Shown piece by piece: positions 55,872 to 63,877 of a stretch of 64,000 nt of DNA; position 1 is the stretch's first letter; each line of letters begins with the position of its first letter. The translations under genes and the position numbers were made by a program. The notes under the pieces are model-generated. The model was not told the origin of the DNA and did not search any database. It saw nothing but the letters and a program-made list of their open reading frames with translations. Source of the stretch: Bradyrhizobium sp. U87765 SZCCT0048 (lineage in GTDB: Bacteria > Pseudomonadota > Alphaproteobacteria > Rhizobiales > Xanthobacteraceae); the NCBI RefSeq assembly GCF_018131225.1, contig NZ_JAFCMM010000005.1:682001-746000 (forward strand), given 5' to 3'.

Positions 55872-57021
55872 CCGTTGCAGAAAGTCCCCTGCGGATTACA
55901 TGCTGCGCCGGGCGCTCGATCCAGCGGAACGATGCGCACCCGATAGCAGTCATCGTCGCGACCCATGCCGCCAACGCCAAAGGGCTGCGGAAGATGAGAT
56001 CTCCGGCGCCTGTTGCGGTGCGTGCGATGCAAATCAGAAGGATCACCGGGAAGTGCCACAGATATATGGAATAGGTGGCATCTCCGAGCCATCGAAAGTG
56101 CGACGCGGCTAGGTTCGTCGTCGGCCGGTAGCCTATAACGCCAAGCAACAAGACCATGGGCGAAAATAGGGCGAAGCCGATGTCATATGGAGGAAGCGCG
56201 CGGCCGCCAATCCGCAGCTCGGATAGCAACAGAGCAGCGCAAATACCAGCAACGGTGGTAGAAATGGTGAGAGCCAAATGTCGGCGCAGCTTTGCCGCAA
56301 GGAAGTAAAGGCACACACCCGTGTAGTAGAACATGACGCACATAGCAAAGAGCTTTGGCGTCTCGACGTGGAGCGCGTGGGTTAGTACTGCGCCAACGGC
56401 GACGAGAGCGAGCGGTCGCACGATGCCGCGCGCGAAAATCCCGAGCGCAGTGAAGAAGAAAAGCAGATAGATCGGCTCTTCGATCGAGACAGACCAAACG
56501 GGGAAGTTGAACGACACTCCGTCCTGCAGGCCCCATTGTGATGCCATGAAGATCTGCAGAACAAAGTGGTAGAGATCATTGCGCGACACGATCTGATACC
56601 CCCCGACCATCCACCAACTGGTTGCCTGCAGAGCGGCGACCACCAGCAGCGTGATGAGATGGAGAGGATAGAGCCGCGCGAACCTGCGCAGCGCGAAGTC
56701 CGACAGCTTGGTGTCGCGGCCCGCGTAAATGTGGGCGAACACGAATCCAGAGATCATCCAGAATAGCTGGACTGCCCAATGACCGTGCTCGTAGATCGGC
56801 CACAACAGCGAGTACAGCGGTTGGATGGTGCGATCTATGTCCTGAGGGGCTTCGGTCGGCTTGAGCGGGCCTGCCTGGAAGAAAAACTGATAGTGCCAGA
56901 TCACGACGGCAATTGCCGCAAGACCGCGCAGGAGATCGATACCGTAGAAATGGCCGACGTTGCGAGCAGCAAGCTGTTCGCCCTCGGAGAGCGGCGAGAA
57001 CAGAGTCTTGAATAGATTCAT
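55804..57021 (-). CDS. membrane O-acyltransferase, probable lysogenic conversion gene
   Basis: 405-residue acyltransferase-3 protein: Gly-Ile-Asp-Leu-Leu-Arg-Gly-Leu-Ala-Ala-Ile-Ala-Val-Val-Ile-Trp-His near residue 27 and about ten helices. It would acylate a surface glycan such as O-antigen. Beside the tail fibre, a change of receptor that blocks further infection is the usual role. The stop codon (55804-55806) lies inside the antisense fibre gene, so the last ~20 residues are read from fibre DNA. Lower GC than the host genes. Confidence 0.88.
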   Translation of the reverse strand: MNLFKTLFSPLSEGEQLAARNVGHFYGIDLLRGLAAIAVVIWHYQFFFQAGPLKPTEAPQDIDRTIQPLYSLLWPIYEHGHWAVQLFWMISGFVFAHIYAGRDTKLSDFALRRFARLYPLHLITLLVVAALQATSWWMVGGYQIVSRNDLYHFVLQIFMASQWGLQDGVSFNFPVWSVSIEEPIYLLFFFTALGIFARGIVRPLALVAVGAVLTHALHVETPKLFAMCVMFYYTGVCLYFLAAKLRRHLALTISTTVAGICAALLLSELRIGGRALPPYDIGFALFSPMVLLLGVIGYRPTTNLAASHFRWLGDATYSIYLWHFPVILLICIARTATGAGDLIFRSPLALAAWVATMTAIGCASFRWIERPAQHVIRRGLSATAKSPATASVERSSAASSKEQPA

Positions 57022-57099
57022 CTAGGTAATTCCTTGCGGGCCAGAACCTAGGAAAAAATTCGATATTTTGCAACGCAAAATGGTGCGTTATGCTCCTCT

Positions 57100-57470
57100 T
57101 AACCAGGCGCCTCCGGGCGACTTTTTCTTTATTGAAAGGCGCCGCTGCGAGTGCCCTTAAGAGGGGCGACGTTCACGACCGCCTTTTTGATCGGCGGCGT
57201 GGTCGCTGTTTGCGCTTGGCGTATTTGACGGGCTGTCATGGTTGATGATCCTCGCATGGTCGAGCGGCGAGGCGACCGAGGAGAGATCAGGGCCGAGTGG
57301 AAGCTGCGATGGTGGCGCTCGAGCCCGCTTATCGCCGTGCGCAGCATTGGTGGTCGTCCCGATGCTCGCCGATCACGGCGCGGTGTTTCCAGCCAAAGCG
57401 CGATGGCGACTGAAGGCGAAGCTGACGATCGCCACGAGCGTCGTGGTTGCCGTCAGGCATTTATCCAAAA
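57100..57470 (+). pseudogene. decayed duplicate of the lysis-gene start
   Basis: About 370 bp aligned to 58812-59180: terminator-like CTCCGGGCG plus T tract, the 49-residue holin-like frame and the first ~45 codons of the endolysin. In this copy the ATG of the small gene is replaced by TTC, a stop follows after 18 codons, and the endolysin part is frameshifted (a frame still reads Val-Pro-Met-Leu-Ala-Asp-His-Gly-Ala-Val-Phe). The rest of the gap to 57710 shows no gene I can support. Confidence 0.7.
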
Positions 57471-57710
57471 CGGTTTCGACGGCGCAAACAGCGCAGCTTT
57501 CCAAACACGGGCCCGGCGCCGACCAGCACGATCAGACCACCGCAAATATCGCTCTCGTGAACCGCCGCGCGGACAGCGGCGCGCATGGCAATGTGCCGCC
57601 CGCAACCCTGTCCCGTATCCGCTGCGCGCAATTTGAGGATCTCCTGTTGGACCCACCAGAGATCATATAGTAACATTCTGAAACACTTGGGCGCGTGCGG
57701 AAGAGATGTT

Positions 57711-58784
57711 TTGACCAGCAGAAACGTGGAACTCGATGGGTTGAGAGGCTGGGCTGCAATTACGGTGGCAATATTCCACACCGTTCTTTATGTGGAGCCC
57801 TCCCAGATACAGCGTATCCACGAGGCGAACTGGAGCGGCCTGCACGATAGCTATAGCGTTTTGTCGAAGCTGTTTTTTACAGTGTTCGACGGGATGACAG
57901 CCGTTTTCATTTTCTTCGTGCTGAGCGGTGCGGTCTTGTTCAAGAGCCTGATGGCCGACGATGGCGCGCCGCAGACCTTGCCGCTCAGGTTCTACACCCG
58001 GCGCATCTTCCGCATCTACCCGGCTCTTGTCGTGTGCCTGGCCCTCTATGCCGTCGTCATTCCGGAATTCGGTCGCGGGGTGACCCTGCAGCAGATGCTG
58101 GAGAACGTCGCGCTCGTCAGCTTTCAGGTCAATCCGGTCACGTGGACACTGAACGCAGAAATGATCGCGCCGGCATTCATCCTGCTGGCGTTCTTCGGCT
58201 ATCGCCGAGGTCGCGAGCTCGGCCTTGTGGCTGTTCTCGCCGCCATTTCGATCGTGTTTCGCAGCCAGTCTGTCCATAAAATATTTCCCTACTTCCAGGG
58301 GGCGTGGCTGTGCTTTGCCTTCGGGGCGCTCGTGCCGACCAGGATCGGGGCGTGGATTGCAAAAGTGCTCCCGCGTCATTCCTGGCTTGTCGTGCTCGTG
58401 GCCGTGGTGTTCCTTCGTGCGACCCTGCAACATGCCGCCATCGCCATTCTTGTCACACAGCTCTACTACGGACGTGCTGGAGACCTGGGGAGGTGGCTGT
58501 CCCTTCCTCTTTCAAGGTTCATGGGCGCGATCAGCTTCAGCTTTTATCTGTTCAACATGATTGTCGTCGAGATCGTTTGCGCCAAGGCCGCAACACTGCC
58601 GTTGACGCGCAGTCATCCGATTGAAGTCGGGGTCGTCTGCTCTCTGGTCGTGATCCTGCTGTCCATTCCGGTGTCCTATGCGTCCTGGGCCTACATTGAA
58701 ATGCCCCTGAACAGGTTCGGGCGATGGCTCACATCAGGCCGAGCTCGGCGAGCAACGGAAATGGCGAGCAAGGCGTCGGCTTAA
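57711..58784 (+). CDS. second membrane O-acyltransferase in the phage block
   Basis: 357-residue acyltransferase-3 protein: Val-Glu-Leu-Asp-Gly-Leu-Arg-Gly-Trp-Ala-Ala-Ile-Thr-Val-Ala-Ile-Phe-His at the start, Phe-Phe-Val-Leu-Ser-Gly-Ala-Val-Leu-Phe-Lys, then ~9 helices. TTG 57711 (GGAAGAG upstream) is the likely start; GTG 57726 is an alternative and a longer ATG frame from 57585 is not family-like. It is distinct from the enzyme on the minus strand. Two tandem terminators follow. It lies between the decayed and the intact lysis-gene starts. Confidence 0.85.
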   Translation: MTSRNVELDGLRGWAAITVAIFHTVLYVEPSQIQRIHEANWSGLHDSYSVLSKLFFTVFDGMTAVFIFFVLSGAVLFKSLMADDGAPQTLPLRFYTRRIFRIYPALVVCLALYAVVIPEFGRGVTLQQMLENVALVSFQVNPVTWTLNAEMIAPAFILLAFFGYRRGRELGLVAVLAAISIVFRSQSVHKIFPYFQGAWLCFAFGALVPTRIGAWIAKVLPRHSWLVVLVAVVFLRATLQHAAIAILVTQLYYGRAGDLGRWLSLPLSRFMGAISFSFYLFNMIVVEIVCAKAATLPLTRSHPIEVGVVCSLVVILLSIPVSYASWAYIEMPLNRFGRWLTSGRARRATEMASKASA

Positions 58785-58816
58785 CTCTCCAACGCTTCAG
58801 TCTCTCAACCTCAACC

Positions 58817-58842
58817 AGCCGCCTCCGGGCGGCTTTTTCTTT
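58817..58842 (+). terminator. terminator before the lysis cassette (first of two)
   Basis: AGCCGCC (58817-58823) pairs with GGCGGCT (58828-58834), TCCG loop, followed by a T-rich run. A degraded copy is at 57104-57130. Confidence 0.85.
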
Positions 58843-58848
58843 GCCCAG

Positions 58849-58873
58849 GGCCCTCGTTCCGAGGGCCTTTTTT
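58849..58873 (+). terminator. terminator before the lysis cassette (second of two)
   Basis: GGCCCTCG (58849-58856) and CGAGGGCC (58860-58867) with a TTC loop and six T residues. The run ends 15 bp before the first lysis gene start, so the lysis genes need their own promoter or antitermination. Confidence 0.85.
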
Positions 58874-58888
58874 CATGGAGAAACGACG

Positions 58889-59038
58889 ATGACGACTGCC
58901 GTTCTGATCGGCGACGTGGTGCTGTTTGCGCTCGGTGTGATGGCCGGGCTGTCGTGGCCGAAGATCCGCGCCTTTGCGCGCGGCGAGGCCAGCAAGGTCG
59001 CGGCCGAGATCAGGGCCGACATCGAGCGGAAGCTCTGA
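58889..59038 (+). CDS. small membrane protein of the lysis cassette
   Basis: 49 residues from ATG 58889 (TGGAGAAACG upstream). One helix (Val-Leu-Ile-Gly-Asp-Val-Val-Leu-Phe-Ala-Leu-Gly-Val-Met-Ala-Gly-Leu) and a basic/acidic amphipathic tail; holin- or spanin-accessory-like. Its TGA shares a base with the endolysin ATG. A pseudogene copy lies at ~57160. Confidence 0.75.
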   Translation: MTTAVLIGDVVLFALGVMAGLSWPKIRAFARGEASKVAAEIRADIERKL

Positions 59039-59757
59039 TGGTGGCCTTGAGCGCGCTCACCGCCGCCAATGCGCGGCGCTGGGCGGTCGCCCGGATGCTC
59101 GCCGATCGGGGCGCAGCTTTTCGGACCGTGGCGCGGCGGCTGGTGGCGGCGAAGGACCGCTATCAGGCCGTGGCGGCGAAGACCGGCGTGCCGTGGTTCG
59201 TGATCGCGGTGATCCACGAGCGCGAGGCGTCGCAGCGCTGGGACGCCTCGCTGGCGCAGGGCGATCCGTGGGACCGCATCAGTATCCACGTGCCGAAGGG
59301 GCGGGGGCCGTTTCCGAGCTGGGCGGCGGCGGCGATCGACGCGCTGACCGCGTGTCCGCCGTTCGCCGGGCGCTGGACGGACTGGTCGCCCGGCGGCCTC
59401 CTGACGCTGCTCGAGCAGTACAACGGCCTCGGCTATGCCGCGATGGGGCGGCCGTCGCCTTACGTGTGGTCGGGCACCGACCAGTACAGCCGCGGCAAGT
59501 ATGTCGCCGACGGCAAGTACGACGCCGCCTTGGTGGACAAACAGCTGGGATGCGCCGGGCTGCTGCTGGCGATGGCGGAGATCGATGCCGGCGTCGCGGC
59601 CGGCATCGCACGCCCGGGGGCGGCGTCTCCGCCGGCAAACGCTTCACCGACAACCGTCCCGTCGTCGTCGCCCTCGCTCACCCATCCCGCGCCGGGCTCG
59701 ATCGGCGCGGCGATCAAGGCGCTGTTCGGCGCACTGTTCGGCAGGAGGAAAGCATGA
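59038..59757 (+). CDS. phage endolysin, lysozyme-family
   Basis: 239-residue peptidoglycan hydrolase of the phage lysozyme group with N-terminal helical domain and a catalytic-type Glu in Val-Ile-His-Glu-Arg-Glu-Ala-Ser (Glu61/63); Trp-Thr-Asp-Trp-Ser-Pro-Gly-Gly-Leu-Leu and Asn-Gly-Leu-Gly-Tyr continue the fold. The C-terminal ~40 residues are Pro/Ser/Thr linker and a small amphipathic helix. No signal peptide, so release depends on the holin genes alongside. Confidence 0.8.
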   Translation: MVALSALTAANARRWAVARMLADRGAAFRTVARRLVAAKDRYQAVAAKTGVPWFVIAVIHEREASQRWDASLAQGDPWDRISIHVPKGRGPFPSWAAAAIDALTACPPFAGRWTDWSPGGLLTLLEQYNGLGYAAMGRPSPYVWSGTDQYSRGKYVADGKYDAALVDKQLGCAGLLLAMAEIDAGVAAGIARPGAASPPANASPTTVPSSSPSLTHPAPGSIGAAIKALFGALFGRRKA

Positions 59758-60107
59758 TCTGGGGACTGGTGTGCGCCATCGCGGCGCTGTTGCTCTATGT
59801 GCTGGTGCTGCGGCCGATCCTGCGCGCCGTGCCGGCGCTCAAGGCGTTCTATGCCGACGCCGATACGTTCTGGCAGAAGGCGTGGGCGCTGGCGTGGCGC
59901 TCGCTGACAGTCGCCTGGTCCTACCTGCTGGCGCTGGTCGGCGCGCTCTTCCAGGCGATCGACAGCATCGGCGATGCGCTGGGCGATCCCGGCCTCAAGG
60001 ATCAGATCGCGGCGGCGATCGGCGATGCCAGGACGGTCGGCCGCATCCTGCTCGGCATCTCGATCGTCACGCTGGTGGCGCGGCTGCGTTCGATCAGGAA
60101 GGGCTGA
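59754..60107 (+). CDS. holin-like membrane protein
   Basis: 117 residues, ATG overlapping the endolysin stop, CAGGAGG upstream. N-terminal helix (Trp-Gly-Leu-Val-Cys-Ala-Ile-Ala-Ala-Leu-Leu-Leu-Tyr-Val-Leu) plus hydrophobic segments at ~50-65 and ~95-110. Position and helices suggest a membrane partner in lysis; no named family. Confidence 0.7.
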   Translation: MIWGLVCAIAALLLYVLVLRPILRAVPALKAFYADADTFWQKAWALAWRSLTVAWSYLLALVGALFQAIDSIGDALGDPGLKDQIAAAIGDARTVGRILLGISIVTLVARLRSIRKG

Positions 60108-60112
60108 CAACG

Positions 60113-60508
60113 ATGTGGGGGGCGATCTTTTCGTTTCTCGGCGGCCCGGTGATGTCCGGTATCGTCAGCGCCTACAAGGCGCGCCTGCAGTCGCTCGACA
60201 GCCGGGATCAGAAGGCGCTGGAGCTGGCCGAAGCCGAGATCCGCTCCGAGATCGCCGCGCGCGCCGAAGCGACGAAGCTGCTGATCGCCGAGCAGGGCCG
60301 CTGGTACACGGCGATGATCCGGCCGCTGTTCGCCGCGCCCTTCATCATCTTCGCCTTCAAGGTGGTGGTGTGGGACAAGGTGCTCGGCCTCGGCGTCACG
60401 GATCGCCTCGACCCGAATTTCTGGGCCGTGTTCCAGACCATCGTCGTGTCCTATTTCGGCGCCACGGCGATCGAGCGGGTGTCGAAAATCTTCAGGAGAG
60501 GCGGATGA
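60113..60508 (+). CDS. phage holin (three-helix superfamily)
   Basis: 131 residues. Short N-terminal hydrophobic helix, a charged helical middle (Leu-Ala-Glu-Ala-Glu-Ile-Arg-Ser-Glu-Ile-Ala-Ala-Arg-Ala), then Met-Ile-Arg-Pro-Leu-Phe-Ala-Ala-Pro-Phe-Ile-Ile-Phe and a final helix ending Ala-Ile-Glu-Arg-Val. This is the pattern of the 3TM holins of alphaproteobacterial phages. Forms the membrane lesion that frees endolysin. Confidence 0.85.
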   Translation: MWGAIFSFLGGPVMSGIVSAYKARLQSLDSRDQKALELAEAEIRSEIAARAEATKLLIAEQGRWYTAMIRPLFAAPFIIFAFKVVVWDKVLGLGVTDRLDPNFWAVFQTIVVSYFGATAIERVSKIFRRGG

Positions 60509-60756
60509 CGGTGAGTCACGAGGTACGCGAGATCGCGGAGGAGACGGCGCGTGCGACGGTGAAGGAGTTCTTCCTCGCGCTCGGCGTCAATGCCGACGAT
60601 CCCGACGCGGTGATCGCCGTGCAGAAGGATTTCGCCCATCTGCGCGCCTGGCGCGAGGCGAGCGACACGGTCAAGCGCAAGGGGCTGGGGACGGCGGTGA
60701 CCATTATCGTCACCGGCGTGCTCGGGCTGATCTGGCTGGCGGTCAGCCGGCACTGA
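60505..60756 (+). CDS. DUF6127-like small phage membrane protein
   Basis: 83 residues; ATG overlaps the holin stop (ATGA) with AGGAGAGG upstream. Charged N-terminal helix with Lys-Asp-Phe-Ala-His-Leu-Arg-Ala-Trp-Arg and one C-terminal helix (Ile-Ile-Val-Thr-Gly-Val-Leu-Gly-Leu-Ile-Trp-Leu). Last recognisable phage gene. Confidence 0.8.
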   Translation: MTVSHEVREIAEETARATVKEFFLALGVNADDPDAVIAVQKDFAHLRAWREASDTVKRKGLGTAVTIIVTGVLGLIWLAVSRH

Positions 60757-61143
60757 GCCGCGCCCGGGCCGGTCTCGAGCCATCCGCGCCGGCGCACGAT
60801 AGACTCGCCGCGCAATCGTCCCGCCGCCGCGCTGCGGCGTGCGATCCCGGCAACGGCAACTCCCGGCGGTATCATGGCAGGCGGCGATCGTCGCGCTTTG
60901 CCGGATCGATCAGCAGGCCCGGATCATTACATGATGACAAGAGATTCGCAGACGACGTTGCCGATGTGGCGATGGGCTGGAGAATGACCTGACGAGCCGT
61001 TGACGTGAATCCGCTGGCAGACCGGCCGTCTGCTTCCTCCCGACTTGGCCCGGCACGCCTTGCCCCCCTCGGCGTGTCGGGCCATTTATCGTTTTCAGCA
61101 CTGCTTTTCAGTCGCGGGCGCCCGGTCTGTCGCGGATGCCGCG
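60757..61143. other. right phage boundary region, 387 bp without a gene
   Basis: No gene is seen. It contains TGACGTGAAT (61001-61010), also present once at 34506-34515 on the left edge of the phage block, and a strong hairpin (61046-61084) near its right end. No tRNA gene or integrase remnant is visible. Confidence 0.5.
61046..61084. terminator. hairpin at the end of the glycosyltransferase gene
   Basis: TGGCCCGGCACGCC (61046-61059) pairs with GGCGTGTCGGGCCA (61071-61084), one G-U pair, followed by TTTATCGTTTT on the plus side. It lies 60 bp beyond the minus-strand gene stop and could end transcription from either side. Confidence 0.7.
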
Positions 61144-62598
61144 TCAGCGCGTGCGTTCGTAGACGCGCAATTCCTCGCCTACCGTATGCACGCGCGCGCG
61201 CTCCTGCCAGTCCTGCGCCGGCGCGCGCTGGGCCAGCGCGGCACGCTCCTGCGGCGTCATCACGGCGACGGCCGCGCCCTGCGTGGCGGCGAGCGCATCC
61301 AGCGACGGCAGCTCGTGGATCGGCGCCGTGACATAGGCCAGCATGTTGTGCTCGGCCGAGCTCTGCAGCACATAGAGCGGCCCCTGCACCGTGCGGCGTA
61401 CCGCCTGCGTGGCCTCACCGGCGACCTGCGCCTCGTTGAACAGCCGCGGCATCAACGGCATCACGATCCAGCTGACGACGACGACATAGGCCGTGATCAG
61501 GGTCGCAATCGACAGCGCGCTGACGACGACGCGCGTGTGCGGCCCGCGCCAGCGCGCGAACATCACCCCGCACATCACCGCGAGCGCCGGATTGGCCGGC
61601 ATGGCGTAGCGCGTCGCGACGCCGCCCGGCCACACCAGCAGCACCAGCGAGCACGCCAGGCCGTAGATCAGCGCCGCGCGCATCAGTTCGATGTCGGGCT
61701 CCTTCGCGCCGCGCCATGCGACGACGATGGCGGGGCCCAGCAGGATGGTGCCCGGCAGCCATTCGGCGATCAGGCTGATCAGAAAATCGAGATGGTCGCC
61801 GACGAGGCGCAGGCCGCCGAGGCTGAACAGCCGCGAGTGCACCGCCCAGCCATGGAGATCGTCGGGCCGCGCCACCGCGACATACCATGCGCCGACCACG
61901 ACGCCGGCGATGGCGTTCGCCAGCACGAAGCCGGGCAGTTGCCGCCAGTCGCGCCGCGCCAGCAGCGCAAGGCCGAGCCCGATGGTGACATAGCCGACCG
62001 GCTGCGGCCCCTTGGTGAGGCCGGCGAGGCCCATCAGCGCGCCGATCATGATCCAGCGCACGAGCGTCAGCCGCCCGGCCGCGGCGCTCTTCCACCATAG
62101 CCAGAACGCGCTGAACAGCAGCACCGAGGTGGTGACGTCCGGCTCGGCAGTGATCGCCTTTTGCGCCACCATCGGGCTCGCGAACCAGCACAGCGCGCCG
62201 AACAGCCCGGCCGCCTTGCCGCCCACCGACCTGACGAGGTCGTAGACCAGAACGCCACCGAGGATCAGGAAGGCGACATGCGGCAGCCGCGTCAGCGGCG
62301 CCGTGATCTCGCCGGCGAGCGCGCCGAGCGCGGCAACGATCCATGACAGCAGCACCGGCCGTTCGACGAAGCGCACGCCATAGCGGGTGGGCGTCAGCCA
62401 GTGGCCGTCCTCGAGCGCGCCGCGCGCCAGCGAGATTACCGTGCCTTCCTCGTGATGGACGGCGCGCAGCAGCAGCGCCGGGCCGGTGATCAGGAGGGCG
62501 ATGGCGAGCATCCACAGCAGCGGGCGGCGGGTGTCGTCGAGCCTGTTGAAGCGGCCGAGCAGCCACTGGCCCGGAACGAAGAAGTGATACAGCAGCAT
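61144..62598 (-). CDS. GT39/ArnT-like membrane glycosyltransferase
   Basis: 484-residue integral membrane glycosyltransferase, GT-C fold. The first loop has Leu-Arg-Ala-Val-His-His-Glu-Glu-Gly-Thr (the acidic residues replacing Asp-Glu of ArnT/PMT) and Arg-Tyr-Gly-Val-Arg-Phe-Val-Glu-Arg-Pro-Val-Leu; about ten helices follow. It transfers a sugar from a polyprenyl phosphate carrier to an envelope lipid or protein. The start is uncertain: ATG 62598 gives a family-like N-terminus, TTG 62658 is longer, and neither has a good binding site. Confidence 0.8.
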   Translation of the reverse strand: MLLYHFFVPGQWLLGRFNRLDDTRRPLLWMLAIALLITGPALLLRAVHHEEGTVISLARGALEDGHWLTPTRYGVRFVERPVLLSWIVAALGALAGEITAPLTRLPHVAFLILGGVLVYDLVRSVGGKAAGLFGALCWFASPMVAQKAITAEPDVTTSVLLFSAFWLWWKSAAAGRLTLVRWIMIGALMGLAGLTKGPQPVGYVTIGLGLALLARRDWRQLPGFVLANAIAGVVVGAWYVAVARPDDLHGWAVHSRLFSLGGLRLVGDHLDFLISLIAEWLPGTILLGPAIVVAWRGAKEPDIELMRAALIYGLACSLVLLVWPGGVATRYAMPANPALAVMCGVMFARWRGPHTRVVVSALSIATLITAYVVVVSWIVMPLMPRLFNEAQVAGEATQAVRRTVQGPLYVLQSSAEHNMLAYVTAPIHELPSLDALAATQGAAVAVMTPQERAALAQRAPAQDWQERARVHTVGEELRVYERTR

Positions 62599-62893
62599 GA
62601 AGGGAGGTCGCACCGGACGGGAGGGAACCGCTCTCCTGTCGGCAACCGGCGTGGCCAAGTCAAGGCGGGCGGAGGGGGGGATGGCGTAAAGTGAGTTTAC
62701 TAACCTTGCTTTTCCGGGGCTGACGGGCGCCCGATGTTCCCGGCCTGTTCCTGCCTTAACCAGTCGGCCCGCAAAAATCCATCGATCCTATCGACTGTTA
62801 CGCAGGAAAGGGTAGCATGAAGGCCTGTCTGGACCGGCGGGAACCAATCCCCGTGCCGATCCATTGGTTGCGTGTTGCGTTTGGAGTTTTCAG

Positions 62894-63865
62894 ATGGCGC
62901 CGCGTCCGAACTGGAAGGGCTTTTTGCGTCTGTCGCTGGTGACGTGCCCGGTGGCGCTGTACCCGGCGACGTCCGAGTCCGAGAAGATCAGCTTCAACCA
63001 GATCAACAAGAACACCGGCCACCGCATCAAGTACATGAAGGTGGACGCCGAGACCGGCGACGAGGTCGAATCCTCGGACATCGTCAAGGGCTACAAGGTC
63101 GATACCGACACCTATCTGCAGGTCAGCCAGGACGAGATCGACGCGATCCTGCCCGAGAGCAGCCGCACCATCGAGATCGACGCGTTCGTGCCCAAGAGCG
63201 AGATCGACGATCTCTATCTGGTGCGGCCGTATTACCTCGTGCCGGACGGCAAGGTCGGCCACGACGCCTATGCGGTGATCCGCGAGACCATCAAGGCGAT
63301 GGACAAGGTGGCGCTGGCGCGCGTGGTGCTGACCAACCGCGAGCATGTCATCGCGCTGCAGGCGCGCGGCAAGGGCCTGATGGGCCTGCTGCTGCGCTAT
63401 CCCTACGAGGTGCGCGACGAAGGCGAGTATTTCGACGGCATCCAGGACGTCAAGGTGACGAAGGAGATGCTGGATCTCGCCGAGCATATCGTGGCCAGCA
63501 AGTCCGGCCACTTCGAACCCGACAAGTTCGAGGACGAGTACGAGAGTGCGATGATCGATCTGATCAATCGCAAGAAGGCCGGCCAGCCCATCGCCAGGGG
63601 CAAGGCGCGCAGCGAAGGCAACGTCATCGACCTGATGGATGCGCTGCGCAAGAGCCTCGGCCGCGACGTCAAGGCGCCGGCGGCTGCCGAGAAGGCCGCA
63701 AGGCCGGCCAAGGGCAAGAAGCCGCGCAAGCGTATCGAAGGCCAGAAGGAGATGCTGTTCCCGATCGCAGGCAAGGGCGGCAAGACCGCCGCCGCCAAGG
63801 AAGCGCCGCGCGAGGCCGCAAAGAAGCCGGCGCGTTCCCCCGGGCGCCAGCGCAAGGCGGGTTGA
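62894..63865 (+). CDS. ku: non-homologous end-joining protein Ku
   Basis: 323-residue bacterial Ku. Starts Pro-Arg-Pro-Asn-Trp-Lys-Gly-Phe-Leu-Arg-Leu-Ser-Leu-Val-Thr-Cys-Pro-Val, with Phe-Asn-Gln-Ile-Asn-Lys-Asn-Thr-Gly and Val-Leu-Thr-Asn-Arg-Glu-His-Val as core signatures. A Lys/Ala-rich C-terminal tail (~260-323) follows. The homodimer ring holds double-strand ends and recruits LigD. ATG 62894. ligD is not in the window. Confidence 0.95.
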   Translation: MAPRPNWKGFLRLSLVTCPVALYPATSESEKISFNQINKNTGHRIKYMKVDAETGDEVESSDIVKGYKVDTDTYLQVSQDEIDAILPESSRTIEIDAFVPKSEIDDLYLVRPYYLVPDGKVGHDAYAVIRETIKAMDKVALARVVLTNREHVIALQARGKGLMGLLLRYPYEVRDEGEYFDGIQDVKVTKEMLDLAEHIVASKSGHFEPDKFEDEYESAMIDLINRKKAGQPIARGKARSEGNVIDLMDALRKSLGRDVKAPAAAEKAARPAKGKKPRKRIEGQKEMLFPIAGKGGKTAAAKEAPREAAKKPARSPGRQRKAG

Positions 63866-63877
63866 CGGAGCAGCGCC

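Noticed and set aside
57242..57670. 142-codon plus-strand frame in the gap before the second acyltransferase
   Set aside because: It is an accidental join of frames from the decayed lysis-gene copy and shows no family motif.
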